DNA of 33,958 bases from Bacteroidales bacterium (GTDB lineage: Bacteria; Bacteroidota; Bacteroidia; Bacteroidales; JAGODS01). Both the position numbers and the translations under genes were made by a program. Below the pieces are notes generated by a model. That model made no database searches, had not been told where the DNA came from, and saw only the letters and a list, made by a program, of their open reading frames with translations. Positions 22,846 through 30,682 of this stretch are shown one piece after another; the first letter of the stretch is position 1; each line of letters starts with the position of its first letter. The DNA lies in NCBI GenBank assembly GCA_017998135.1, contig JAGODS010000004.1:1-33958 (forward strand), given 5' to 3'.

Positions 22846-22915
22846 CAAACTTATATATTTTTTTGAAAGTAAGGAGGAAATTAAATGTTTCTCATTTACA
22901 AAATGTCAAACATTT
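22846..22915 (-). promoter_or_regulatory. Promoter and candidate operator of the DUF4838 gene
   Basis: Minus strand: an inverted repeat AAATGTTT (22915-22908) and AAACATTT (22890-22883) encloses the palindrome CATTTTGTAAATG (22905-22893). 39 bp downstream lies the -7 box TAAGTTTG (22853-22846), then the ATG at 22823. The site is also upstream of the divergent FISUMP gene, so a bound regulator could affect both. Confidence 0.6.
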
Positions 22916-22963
22916 ATATTTGTAAATTTTGTGTATTTTTCTTAACAATAAAATCAAAAATAT

Positions 22964-22971
22964 TATCTTTG
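22964..22971 (+). promoter_or_regulatory. -7 box for the FISUMP gene
   Basis: TATCTTTG followed by CAG fits TAnnTTTG and lies 17 bases before the ATG at 22989. This argues against the upstream in-frame ATG at 22929. Confidence 0.5.
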
Positions 22972-22988
22972 CAGAAAAATTTAAAGAT

Positions 22989-24299
22989 ATGAAAAAAACA
23001 GTATTGATAATGTTAATGTTATTATCGGCTATTGGATTAAATTCGCAGGTATATCAACTTAGTTTTACCGGAGCAGGTGCCAGTGATAAGGTTGATAGTG
23101 TACTTGTTTATAATCTCCAAACGAATGCTAAATTACAGATAGCTGGCAGTGATATGTTAAAACTTGTTTCTTCAGTTGGCATAAACAATTATAAAGTATC
23201 GGGGAATAAGAGCATAGAGATTTATCCTAATCCAGCAAAGGATTATACTTTTGTAGAATTTGATTTGTTTATGCGGGAAAAAGTACTTATTACAGTCATT
23301 GATATTACGGGTAAAGAGTTGTTTCGGTCAGAGCAGGAACTTGATATGGGTCGTCAGTGTTTGATTTTGAAGGGTTTGAGCGGCGGGGTTTATTTAGTTA
23401 AAATAAATACAGGCTCTACGTTTTATAATGTAAAAATATTAAGTACAAACAAAAGCAAAGAGAATAAATTTTCTATAAAAATAAGTCAAAGAGAAATAAA
23501 ACAGCCTGAGAATAAAGCTGTCAAAGCAAAAAACAATATAAAAAAAACGGGCAAATCTATAATTGAAATGGAATATAATGCGGGCGATTTATTGAAGCTA
23601 ACTGGCAAGTCTGATAATTATTTAACAGTTGTAATGCAAACAGTTTCTAAGGACGAGGAAATAACCTTTAATTTTGTTGAATGTAAAGATGCCGATAATA
23701 ATAATTATGCAGTTATAGGGATAGGCGAGCAGCTTTGGATGATGCAAAATCTTAATATTGGTGTCAAGATAAATGGTAGCCAGGAGCAAACTAATAATAG
23801 TATGGTAGAAAAATATTGTTACGAAGATAAAGAGTCAAATTGTGCGGTTTATGGCGGTTTATATCAATGGAATGAGATGATGCAATATATTGAGGGTGAA
23901 AAAGGGAGGGGTATTTGTCCCATAGGATGGCACATACCGAGCGATGATGATTGGAAAGAACTTGAGATCTATCTGGGTATGAGTCAGAGCGAAGCTGATA
24001 AGCAAAATGCCTGGCGTGGGACCGATGAAGGCGGCAAATTAAAAGAAAGCGGGTTTGTTCATTGGGACAAACCAAATACAGGTGCGACAAATAGCAGTGG
24101 ATTTACTGCTTTAGCAGGGGGCTATCGGGCTGAAAACGGAGTATTTATAAGTTTAAATGGTTATGCTGTTTTCTGGACGAGTACTCCTTATAGCGGCGGT
24201 TTTGCCTGGGATCATTATCTTAGCAATGCCTATAGCGAGGTGTTTCGTTTCAGTCCTTTACGCTCCTACGGCAATTCTGTTCGTTGTGTAAAAGATTAG
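22989..24299 (+). CDS. Secreted FISUMP-domain protein with an internal T9SS-type domain
   Basis: 436 residues from the ATG at 22989, which begins a good signal peptide (MKKTVLIMLMLLSAIGLNSQ). The ATG at 22929 would add 20 residues and lies upstream of the -7 box. Residues 21-60 (YQLSFTGAGASDKVDSVLVYN) match the opening usual for this group. About 75-145 is a type A sorting-like domain (SIEIYPNPAKDYTFVEF; GLSGGVYLVKIN) placed internally, followed by a lysine-rich linker. About 235-435 is the Fibrobacter succinogenes major paralogous (FISUMP) domain: GEQLWMMQNLNIG, YGGLYQWNEMMQY, GICPIGWHIPSDDDWKELE, FTALAGGYR, FWTSTP and a terminal RSYGNSVRCVKD. Probably exported; function unknown. Divergent from the DUF4838 gene. 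Confidence 0.85.
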   Translation: MKKTVLIMLMLLSAIGLNSQVYQLSFTGAGASDKVDSVLVYNLQTNAKLQIAGSDMLKLVSSVGINNYKVSGNKSIEIYPNPAKDYTFVEFDLFMREKVLITVIDITGKELFRSEQELDMGRQCLILKGLSGGVYLVKINTGSTFYNVKILSTNKSKENKFSIKISQREIKQPENKAVKAKNNIKKTGKSIIEMEYNAGDLLKLTGKSDNYLTVVMQTVSKDEEITFNFVECKDADNNNYAVIGIGEQLWMMQNLNIGVKINGSQEQTNNSMVEKYCYEDKESNCAVYGGLYQWNEMMQYIEGEKGRGICPIGWHIPSDDDWKELEIYLGMSQSEADKQNAWRGTDEGGKLKESGFVHWDKPNTGATNSSGFTALAGGYRAENGVFISLNGYAVFWTSTPYSGGFAWDHYLSNAYSEVFRFSPLRSYGNSVRCVKD

Positions 24300-24331
24300 A
24301 AAACAAAGAGGCGCAGTATCAAAACTTTATT

Positions 24332-24355
24332 AGGTGAAATGCATACGCTTCGTCT
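24332..24355 (+). repeat. Degenerate palindromic repeat of family A
   Basis: AGGTGAAATGCATACGCTTCGTCT keeps the outer parts of the family core between two convergent genes (FISUMP protein and the dehydrogenase-like gene); the centre has diverged. Confidence 0.4.
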
Positions 24356-24378
24356 AAATACTCAATACCCAATACTGT

Positions 24379-25374
24379 TTACTTGCTGAGCAGGTTGTAT
24401 CGCATATATTGTGAACGCTGGTAGAGGGTGGGGTCTTGTATTTTGTTACGGCTCATCTTGCCACGGAATTGCTCTATATTGGCAAATTGATGTTTGTCCA
24501 TCCAAAGGTTGAGTTCATTGATAAAAGAGGCAACCTGATCTATACCATTTTTATAAAGAACCGAGCAAATCTGAACGCCGTCAGCACCTGCAAGCAAGAG
24601 TTTGATAATATCAGAACTGCTATGAACTCCGGTAGAAGCAATCAAATCAACATTAATAGCGTCTTTATTAGCAAGCAAAGCAATCCAGCGCAGTGTGTGA
24701 GCCATATCTTCGGGGCGGGTGTAAATATTTGAGCTAGTTATTACTTCAAAATTATCAATATTTATATCAGGATACAAAAACCTGTTAAAAAGCACTAATC
24801 CTTTAATTCCTGTCCAGGACATCTTTTTGGCAAAATTGCCAGGTGAAGAGAAATAATAGCTAATTTTAAGAGCAATAGGAATAGTTACCTGCTTTTTAAC
24901 TTCTGTAATTATGTCTAAGTATAATTTTTCATAGTCCTCGGCGCTTTTATCAATGTTATAGGGCAGAAAAAAAACATTAAGCTCAAGAGCATCAGCCCCG
25001 GCTTTTTGCATTTCTTTTGCAAAACTAACCCATTCCTTGGCGGAAGTGCAGCTTATACTTGCTATAACAGGAATTTTAACAGCATTTTTAGCTTTTCTGA
25101 TAAGAACAAGATACTCGTCTAAGCTGTTTTGCTTGCTGTAATAATTAATATAATCATCCGCTTCGGGATAATTAATAACCGGGTGATTATTGGAATAAAG
25201 ATTATCTATATCCATCATAATCTGCTCTTCAAAAAGGGATTTAAGAACCACAGACCCTGCACCAAGTTTTTCTAATTTGATTATATTATCTATAGAAGCA
25301 GTTATGCCTGAACTACCAATAATTACAGGGCTTGCTACATCCAAACCTAAATATTTTGTTTTTAAATCTGCCAT
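24379..25374 (-). CDS. Dihydroorotate-dehydrogenase-like flavoprotein
   Basis: 331 residues with a TIM-barrel flavoprotein pattern. It starts TKYLGLDVASPVIIGSSGIT, the usual opening of class 1 DHOD-type proteins, and ends the barrel with a phosphate-binding STGVHSSSDIIKLLLAGADGVQICS. The region that in true PyrD enzymes holds N-x-SCPN with the catalytic Cys/Ser reads ELNVFFLPYN here, so ordinary dihydroorotate oxidation is doubtful. It lies 39 bases after rnfA on the same strand and is probably the last gene of the Rnf operon, which hints at a redox role linked to ferredoxin or NADH, though this is inference. Not the biosynthetic pyrD in my reading. The gap before it contains a 16-bp tandem duplication. 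Confidence 0.8.
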   Translation of the reverse strand: MADLKTKYLGLDVASPVIIGSSGITASIDNIIKLEKLGAGSVVLKSLFEEQIMMDIDNLYSNNHPVINYPEADDYINYYSKQNSLDEYLVLIRKAKNAVKIPVIASISCTSAKEWVSFAKEMQKAGADALELNVFFLPYNIDKSAEDYEKLYLDIITEVKKQVTIPIALKISYYFSSPGNFAKKMSWTGIKGLVLFNRFLYPDINIDNFEVITSSNIYTRPEDMAHTLRWIALLANKDAINVDLIASTGVHSSSDIIKLLLAGADGVQICSVLYKNGIDQVASFINELNLWMDKHQFANIEQFRGKMSRNKIQDPTLYQRSQYMRYNLLSK

Positions 25375-25383
25375 ATATTTATT

Positions 25384-25415
25384 TGCTAATTTGAAAATCT
25401 GCTAATTTGAAAATT
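25384..25415 (+). repeat. 16-bp tandem duplication overlapping the rnfA stop
   Basis: TGCTAATTTGAAAATC is followed at once by TGCTAATTTGAAAATT. The second unit runs into the rnfA stop codon, so the duplication lengthens the rnfA to DHOD-like spacer. Confidence 0.85.
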
Positions 25416-25989
25416 ATTTAACCAGGCCTGTAAAGCCCATAAAAGCAAGCGAAAGCAAGCCTGCTGTAACAAGGGCAATAGGAAAACCTTTCATCCCCTT
25501 AGGAATATCATTTAGTTCAAGTTGTTCTCTGATACCTGCCATAAGTATTAATGCAAGAGTAAACCCTGCTGCCGTTGAGCTTGCATAAACAACACTCTCA
25601 ACAAGGTTATAATCTTTCTTTATTGCAAGTATAGCTATACCGAGCACTGCGCAATTAGTCGTTATCAATGGTAGATAAATACCTAATGCCTGATAGAGCG
25701 GCGGACTTACTTTTTTAAGTATTATTTCAACTATCTGAACTAAAGAAGCAATAACAAGAATAAAAGTTATTGTTCTCATAAAAGTTATGTCAAGCGGTGC
25801 AAGTATAAAATATTGTATAAGATAGGTTACAAGGTTTGCAAGTGCCATAACAAAGATAACGGCACCTCCCATACCCACGGCTGTTGATATTTTTTGTGAT
25901 ACGCCCAGAAAAGGACATATTCCCAGAAATTGAGCTAATACAACATTATTTACTAATAAAGCTAAAATAATTATGCTAAAATATTCCAT
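25414..25989 (-). CDS. rnfA: Rnf complex subunit RnfA
   Basis: 191 residues, six membrane segments, the normal length. It shows the family opening LLVNNVVLAQFLGICPFLGVS, where the cysteine belongs to the NVVL..GICPF motif that helps hold an Fe-S cluster shared with RnfE within the membrane, and GIYLPLITTNCAVLGIAIL in the second half, with the matching cysteine. RnfA and RnfE are inverted-topology homologues (as NqrE/NqrD) on the ion path of the complex. It is the last rnf gene here, after rnfE, separated by 87 bases that contain a family B hairpin. The order B-C-D-G-E-A is the one common in Bacteroidota and Clostridia and differs from the proteobacterial A-B-C-D-G-E. Confidence 0.95.
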   Translation of the reverse strand: MEYFSIIILALLVNNVVLAQFLGICPFLGVSQKISTAVGMGGAVIFVMALANLVTYLIQYFILAPLDITFMRTITFILVIASLVQIVEIILKKVSPPLYQALGIYLPLITTNCAVLGIAILAIKKDYNLVESVVYASSTAAGFTLALILMAGIREQLELNDIPKGMKGFPIALVTAGLLSLAFMGFTGLVK

Positions 25990-26026
25990 ATTATTAATTT
26001 TTGAATTGGTTATATATTTTTGTCAA

Positions 26027-26065
26027 CCTCACCCCAGCCCTCTCCTTATCTAAGGAGAGGGGGAG
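26027..26065 (-). repeat. CCTCACC hairpin repeat (family B), copy 3
   Basis: CCTCACCCCAGCC followed by the stem CCTCTCCTTA-TC-TAAGGAGAGG and GGGAG, located between rnfE and rnfA. The loop (TC) differs from the GA loop of the other copies. Confidence 0.8.
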
Positions 26066-26076
26066 ATTTGGTTTTT

Positions 26077-26661
26077 TTATTTTTTTATTTTATTAAAAAT
26101 AGCAATAAGATATCCGTAAGTAATAAAAGCGCCCGGAGGCATTATGAAAAGCAACATTGTTTTTGTTTCCTGAGACAATAGTCTGACATCAAAAATGCTC
26201 CCATTACCAAGTATTTCTCTTATGCTGCCCATTATAGCAAGAGCAAGAGTAAAACCTATACCCATACCAAGACCATCTAATATTGATGGTAATAATGAGT
26301 TTTTTTGAGCGAAGGCTTCTGCTCTGCCAAGTATAATACAGTTTACAACTATTAAGGGAATAAAAATTCCGAGTGATTTATATAAATCTGGCGTAAATGC
26401 CTGCATCACCATATCTACAATGGTAACAAAAGTAGCTATTACTACTATAAAAGCAGGGATCCTGACTTTGTCGGGAATAAAATTTTTAATTAATGAAATA
26501 ATAACATTAGAGCATAAAAGCACAAAAGTAGTGGCAGCCCCCATACCAACTCCGTTAAAAGCTGATGATGTAACTGCAAGAGCGGGACAAGTTCCTAAAA
26601 CAAGAACAAAAGAGGGATTCTCTTTAAAAATACCATTGGTAAAATATTTTAATTGGCTCAT
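26077..26661 (-). CDS. rnfE: Rnf complex subunit RnfE
   Basis: 194 residues, six membrane segments. Diagnostic sequence: FKENPSFVLVLGTCPALAVTS near the N-terminus (conserved cysteine), then GIFIPLIVVNCIILGRAEAFA with the second cysteine, and DGLGMGIGFTLALAIMGSIRE. It pairs with RnfA in the membrane core of the Rnf complex. Its start codon overlaps the rnfG stop by four bases (ATGA), indicating translational coupling. Length and motifs are normal. Confidence 0.95.
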   Translation of the reverse strand: MSQLKYFTNGIFKENPSFVLVLGTCPALAVTSSAFNGVGMGAATTFVLLCSNVIISLIKNFIPDKVRIPAFIVVIATFVTIVDMVMQAFTPDLYKSLGIFIPLIVVNCIILGRAEAFAQKNSLLPSILDGLGMGIGFTLALAIMGSIREILGNGSIFDVRLLSQETKTMLLFIMPPGAFITYGYLIAIFNKIKK

Positions 26662-27230
26662 TTTGTTTCTCCTTTCTTGTTATAACTGTTATATGCTTTT
26701 TGAATTGCATCGCAAAAAGCGCGTGAACTGATAGTAGCTGCCGTAATAGCATCAACATCACCGCCATCTTTCTTTACTATTAACTTAAATTGTTCAGGGT
26801 TTTTATCTATAAATTGATTCTTAAAACCGGGCTCTGCCATCTTAGTCCCTAAGCCGGGTGTTTCGTTTTGAACCAATACTTCAATATTTGTTATTTTACC
26901 ATCTGGCAAAAAACCTGTCATCAGTGTGAATCTGCCACTAAAACCTTTATCTGTAAAAGTTTTAACTGCCGTGCAAATAAGGCTATCTCCTATTTTAACC
27001 GGATAAAATTCCAGTTCACCATCAACATATTTTTCAGCAAAGGGATCGTTGTCAAATTTAATTCCTTCAGGCACCACTTTTTTAAGTGCTTCCATTTCCT
27101 TCATTTTATTGGCATTTTCTATAGGCGTTTTGGTTTTTAAATATACAAAGCCTAAAGCCCCTGACATCACAAGCGATATTAATGTCAGAGATAATATCAT
27201 ATTTGTTAGTGAAGATTTTAATTTAGCCAT
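26658..27230 (-). CDS. rnfG: Rnf complex subunit RnfG (covalent flavin carrier)
   Basis: 190 residues. One N-terminal membrane anchor (about 8-31) is followed by an FMN-binding domain on the outer side of the membrane. The motif ETPGLGTKM is at 123-131 and the flavinylation motif DAITAATISS at 161-169; in family members the threonine at the end of the (S/T)-(G/A)-A-T core (T166 here) carries FMN by a phosphoester bond. Such proteins need an ApbE flavin transferase, which is not in this window. It sits between rnfD and rnfE; a family B hairpin lies in the 114-base gap from rnfD. The overlap with rnfE suggests coupled translation. Confidence 0.95.
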   Translation of the reverse strand: MAKLKSSLTNMILSLTLISLVMSGALGFVYLKTKTPIENANKMKEMEALKKVVPEGIKFDNDPFAEKYVDGELEFYPVKIGDSLICTAVKTFTDKGFSGRFTLMTGFLPDGKITNIEVLVQNETPGLGTKMAEPGFKNQFIDKNPEQFKLIVKKDGGDVDAITAATISSRAFCDAIQKAYNSYNKKGETK

Positions 27231-27278
27231 AGCTAATAATTATTGATTTATAGATTTAATATATTATAGTTGTTTGAA

Positions 27279-27317
27279 CCTCACCCCAACCCTCTCCTTA
27301 GATAAGGAGAGGGGGAG
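27279..27317 (-). repeat. CCTCACC hairpin repeat (family B), copy 4
   Basis: CCTCACCCCAACC followed by CCTCTCCTTA-GA-TAAGGAGAGG and GGGAG. Located in the rnfD-rnfG gap within the operon. Confidence 0.8.
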
Positions 27318-27344
27318 CTTTGAGTTGTTATGTTTTTTTTAAAA

Positions 27345-28334
27345 TTATTTAATTGTTCCTCCGAATTTCTTTGGTTTAAAACCTTTATTTATCAGTGGTG
27401 TGCATACATTCATCAATAGAATAGCAAAAGAAACGCCTTCAGGATAAGCTCCCCATAATCTGATAAGCACTGTAAGAATACCACAACCTAATCCGAAGAC
27501 AAGCATTCCTTTATAAGTCATAGGAGAAGTAACCATATCAGTAGCCATAAATATAGCCCCCAGCATCAAACCGCCGGCTAATAAATGAAATACCGGGTCA
27601 GCATATCTTGTCGGGTCTATTAACCATAAAACACCCGTAAATATAAAAACTGTTAATATATATGAAACAGGTATATGCCAACTGATTATCTTTTTATATA
27701 ACATATAAATTCCGCCTAATATCAAAGCCAATGCAGATACCTCGCCTAAAGAACCGCCTACGCCACCAAAAAACAAATGACTGTAAGAAGGCAAATTATT
27801 AGATAATTGCTCAACTGTCTCGCTCTTCATTAAACCTTCTTTAAGAACTCCTAAAGCAGTAGGTCCGCTGACTACGTCTGAAAGAAAATTAAATCGTTCA
27901 GGCTTGGGCCAGGTTGTCATATCAACAGGAAAAGAAATTAAAAGGAAAACACGTCCAACCAAAGCCGGATTAAAAGGGTTTTTGCCTAATCCGCCAAAAG
28001 TCATTTTAGCAATTCCTATTGCAACAAGAGCACCAATAACAATCTCCCATAAAGGTAAATTGCTCGGAACGTTAAATGCTAACAGTACTCCTGTAATTAC
28101 TGCTGATCCATCTAAAATAGTTACCTCCCCTTTTAATAAATATTTTTGTATAAGATATTCAAAAGCAAGACAGGCTATTACTGATGTTAGTGTCAGAACC
28201 AGAGCATCTATCCCGAAATAAACCACAGAAATAAGCATTGCCGGTATTAATGCGATAACAACACCCCACATTATTTTTTTTACATCCTGTTCTGAATGTA
28301 CGTGTGGTGAACCTGATAATGTTAATAAAGACAT
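27345..28334 (-). CDS. rnfD: Rnf complex subunit RnfD
   Basis: 329 residues, about nine membrane segments. N-terminal SGSPHVHSEQDVKKIMW is the usual opening. Core motifs: DGSAVITGVLLAFNVP (75-90), GGLGKNPFNPALVGRVFL (114-131), and the covalent FMN site VVSGPTALGVL (SGPT at 156-159, T159), conserved in NqrB/RnfD proteins. It carries flavin and forms part of the ion-translocating channel. It lies 95 bases after rnfC; the gap holds a degenerate family A palindrome (28381-28403). Normal length for the short bacterial form. Confidence 0.95.
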   Translation of the reverse strand: MSLLTLSGSPHVHSEQDVKKIMWGVVIALIPAMLISVVYFGIDALVLTLTSVIACLAFEYLIQKYLLKGEVTILDGSAVITGVLLAFNVPSNLPLWEIVIGALVAIGIAKMTFGGLGKNPFNPALVGRVFLLISFPVDMTTWPKPERFNFLSDVVSGPTALGVLKEGLMKSETVEQLSNNLPSYSHLFFGGVGGSLGEVSALALILGGIYMLYKKIISWHIPVSYILTVFIFTGVLWLIDPTRYADPVFHLLAGGLMLGAIFMATDMVTSPMTYKGMLVFGLGCGILTVLIRLWGAYPEGVSFAILLMNVCTPLINKGFKPKKFGGTIK

Positions 28335-28380
28335 AATTTTTTAATTATTTTTTAGTTTTAGTGAATTATTCATTGTCTTG

Positions 28381-28403
28381 GACTAAGCGTGTAAGCTTTG
28401 CCT
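28381..28403 (+). repeat. Degenerate palindromic repeat of family A
   Basis: GACTAAGCGTGTAAGCTTTGCCT recalls the family core; arms AGCGT/AGCTT only partly pair. Lies between rnfC and rnfD. Confidence 0.35.
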
Positions 28404-28429
28404 GACAGAGCTTTGATTTTTATTTATTA

Positions 28430-29776
28430 TTAGTTTTTGCTTCTGTTTCTTATAATCTGTCCGACTTTATTTTTGCCAACCCTGAGATAATCAAGCAGAG
28501 GTCTCCCTGAAGGACAGGTAAACATACAGGAACCGCATTCAATGCAATCCATAACAGAATGTTTTTCAGCCTCTTCATATAATTCCTTAGCAGCAACGAC
28601 AGCGAGGTAATAAGGTTCCAAGCCCATAGGACAAACTGAAACGCATTTACCGCAACGGATACAGTTTACAGTTTTAAGACGCGGACTTTCATCAGTTTTC
28701 ATAACAACCAATCCTGAAGTACCTTTAACAACTGGAGAATCCAACGAATTAAGCGCCTTTCCCATCATAGGTCCGCCACTTATAACCTTGCCTGTATCAG
28801 AGGGTAAACCTCCTGCTTTTTCAATAAGTTCTTTAACAGGAGTGCCAATTCTTACAAGAAAATTAGATGGTCGGGAAAGATTCTTACCTGTAATAGTAAC
28901 AACCCTTTCAAACAAAGGTTTATTTTTTTGGACAGCTTCATAAACAGCAAAAGCAGTACCCACGTTCTGAACAACTGCATTTACATCAATAGGAAGTTTG
29001 CCTGAAGGTACTTCCCTGTCTGTAATTGCTTTTATCAATTGTTTTTCACCTCCCTGCGGATATTTAACTTTAAGAGGGCAAACCTCTATTCCTTTATAAT
29101 AAGTATTATTTTTATTGATTAAATTTTGTAAATGTCCGATAGCATCAGCTTTGTTGTTTTCAATACCGATAACAGCACGGTTTACATTAAGAGCTTTCAT
29201 CAAAATAGTAATTCCTGTAAGCATTTCTTCGCTTTTTTCCAGCATCAGACGATGGTCAGAAGTAAGGTAAGGCTCGCATTCAACACCATTTATTATTAAT
29301 ACATCTGCTTTTTTCCCTTCAGGTATTTTAAGTTTAACATAAGTAGGAAAAGTAGCACCGCCTAACCCTACTATACCCATCTCGCTTATTTTTTTAATTA
29401 TTTCTTCAGATGAAAGTTTAATTTCTCTGATAATTTCATCTGTTTTAATAATATTTTCGTCCCATTCGTCACCTTCAACATCAATAATTATAGTCTTACG
29501 CCTATATCCTGAAGCGTCGGTTATATCATCAATTTTAGAAACTGTTCCTGAAACTGAAGAATGAACATTGGCAGAAATAAAAGCCTCACCTTTGGCAATA
29601 AGCTGACCGACCTTTACCTTAGCTCCTTTTTCAACAACAGGATTTGAAGGCGCACCCAACACCTGTGAAATTGGGATATATGCTGTTTTAGGCAGTTCCA
29701 ATACTTCTATTGCACTACCTGCAGAGAGTTTATTTTCTTCGGGATGTACACCCCCTAATTTAAAAGTCTTTAACAT
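28430..29776 (-). CDS. rnfC: Rnf complex subunit RnfC
   Basis: 448 residues, soluble, membrane-associated. N-terminal GGVHPEENKLSAG and a barrel-sandwich domain are followed by the NADH/FMN-binding segment GIVGLGGATFPTYVKL (about 133-149), GVECEPYLTSDHRLML, then an SLBB-like part, and two 4Fe-4S sites near the C-terminus: CIRCGKCVSVCP (about 372) and CIECGSCMFTCP (about 410). RnfC takes up or delivers electrons at NAD(H), linking ferredoxin oxidation to NAD+ reduction with ion pumping. It follows rnfB by 20 bases. Shorter than the E. coli protein because it lacks the long repetitive tail, as usual outside Gammaproteobacteria. Confidence 0.96.
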   Translation of the reverse strand: MLKTFKLGGVHPEENKLSAGSAIEVLELPKTAYIPISQVLGAPSNPVVEKGAKVKVGQLIAKGEAFISANVHSSVSGTVSKIDDITDASGYRRKTIIIDVEGDEWDENIIKTDEIIREIKLSSEEIIKKISEMGIVGLGGATFPTYVKLKIPEGKKADVLIINGVECEPYLTSDHRLMLEKSEEMLTGITILMKALNVNRAVIGIENNKADAIGHLQNLINKNNTYYKGIEVCPLKVKYPQGGEKQLIKAITDREVPSGKLPIDVNAVVQNVGTAFAVYEAVQKNKPLFERVVTITGKNLSRPSNFLVRIGTPVKELIEKAGGLPSDTGKVISGGPMMGKALNSLDSPVVKGTSGLVVMKTDESPRLKTVNCIRCGKCVSVCPMGLEPYYLAVVAAKELYEEAEKHSVMDCIECGSCMFTCPSGRPLLDYLRVGKNKVGQIIRNRSKN

Positions 29777-29796
29777 AAATTATAAATTATGAATTT

Positions 29797-30666
29797 TCAA
29801 ATTTCAACAGTTGTAGTTTCTTCCGATTCGGGTTTAGGTTTTCTTTCCGGGAAATTGATTTCAACAATAGCATTAGTAGGACATTCGGCGGCGCATTTTC
29901 TGCAAAGAGTGCATTTTTCAAAATTAATATAAGCTATATTATTAGTCATAGTAATAGCGTCAAACTTGCAAACCTTAACACATTTGCCACAACCGATACA
30001 GGCTACTTCACAGTTCTTTTTAGCAACTGCTCCTTTTTCTTTATTGATGCAACCAACATAAATACGTCTGTTTTTCTTACCCTTCAGTCTTAGTTCAATG
30101 ATTGAGCGTGGGCAGGCTTTGACACAGGCGCCGCAGGCGACACAATTTTCTTCGGAAACTACCGGTAAGCCTGTAGTTTTATCAATATAAATAGCATCAA
30201 ATTTGCAGGAAACGACACAATCTCCAAGTCCAAGGCAGCCATAAGGACAACCGCTTTCACCTGCATAAAGCAGATTGGCAAAATAACAACTATCAGCGCC
30301 TTCAAAATTAACTTTGACAGGGGCGTGCTGTTTTGAACCCTGGCACCTAACAACTGCTATTTCAGGGGCTTTTTCGACTGCGACAATACCAAGAATTGCA
30401 GAAATGTCTTTTATAATAGCATTACCGCCAACAGGGCAATTCAGATTATCAAAACTCCCTGCTTTTACTAATGCTTCAGCAAAATTACGACAACCTGCAA
30501 AACCGCAACCTCCGCAATTTGCTCCGGGTAATAATGCCTGTATCTCATCTATTTTAGGGTCTTCAATAACTTTAAATTTTTGTTCAACAAAAAATATAAT
30601 TACTGCAAAAGCTATTGCCAATCCGCATAAAGCTATTACTGAAAATAATATAACTGTAGTGTTCAC
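29797..30666 (-). CDS. rnfB: Rnf complex subunit RnfB (multi-cluster ferredoxin subunit)
   Basis: 289 residues. Membrane anchor about 6-27, then the Fer4-like domain LLPGANCGGCGFAGC with C51, C54, C59 and C77, then a set of 4Fe-4S motifs: CPYGCLGLGDCVVSCK (140-154), CVACGACVKACP (175-186), CIGCGKCVKVCK (223-234) and CTLCRKCAAECP (252-263). This many-cluster layout fits the long RnfB of anaerobes, the entry point for electrons from reduced ferredoxin. First rnf gene; 16 bases after the RseC-like gene, with no promoter-like gap, so the operon probably starts further upstream. Confidence 0.96.
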   Translation of the reverse strand: MNTTVILFSVIALCGLAIAFAVIIFFVEQKFKVIEDPKIDEIQALLPGANCGGCGFAGCRNFAEALVKAGSFDNLNCPVGGNAIIKDISAILGIVAVEKAPEIAVVRCQGSKQHAPVKVNFEGADSCYFANLLYAGESGCPYGCLGLGDCVVSCKFDAIYIDKTTGLPVVSEENCVACGACVKACPRSIIELRLKGKKNRRIYVGCINKEKGAVAKKNCEVACIGCGKCVKVCKFDAITMTNNIAYINFEKCTLCRKCAAECPTNAIVEINFPERKPKPESEETTTVEI

Positions 30667-30682
30667 TGTTATTATGATTTAT

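Noticed and set aside
22929-22988. Upstream ATG for the FISUMP gene
   Set aside because: It lies before the -7 box at 22964-22971, and the added residues would bury the signal peptide.
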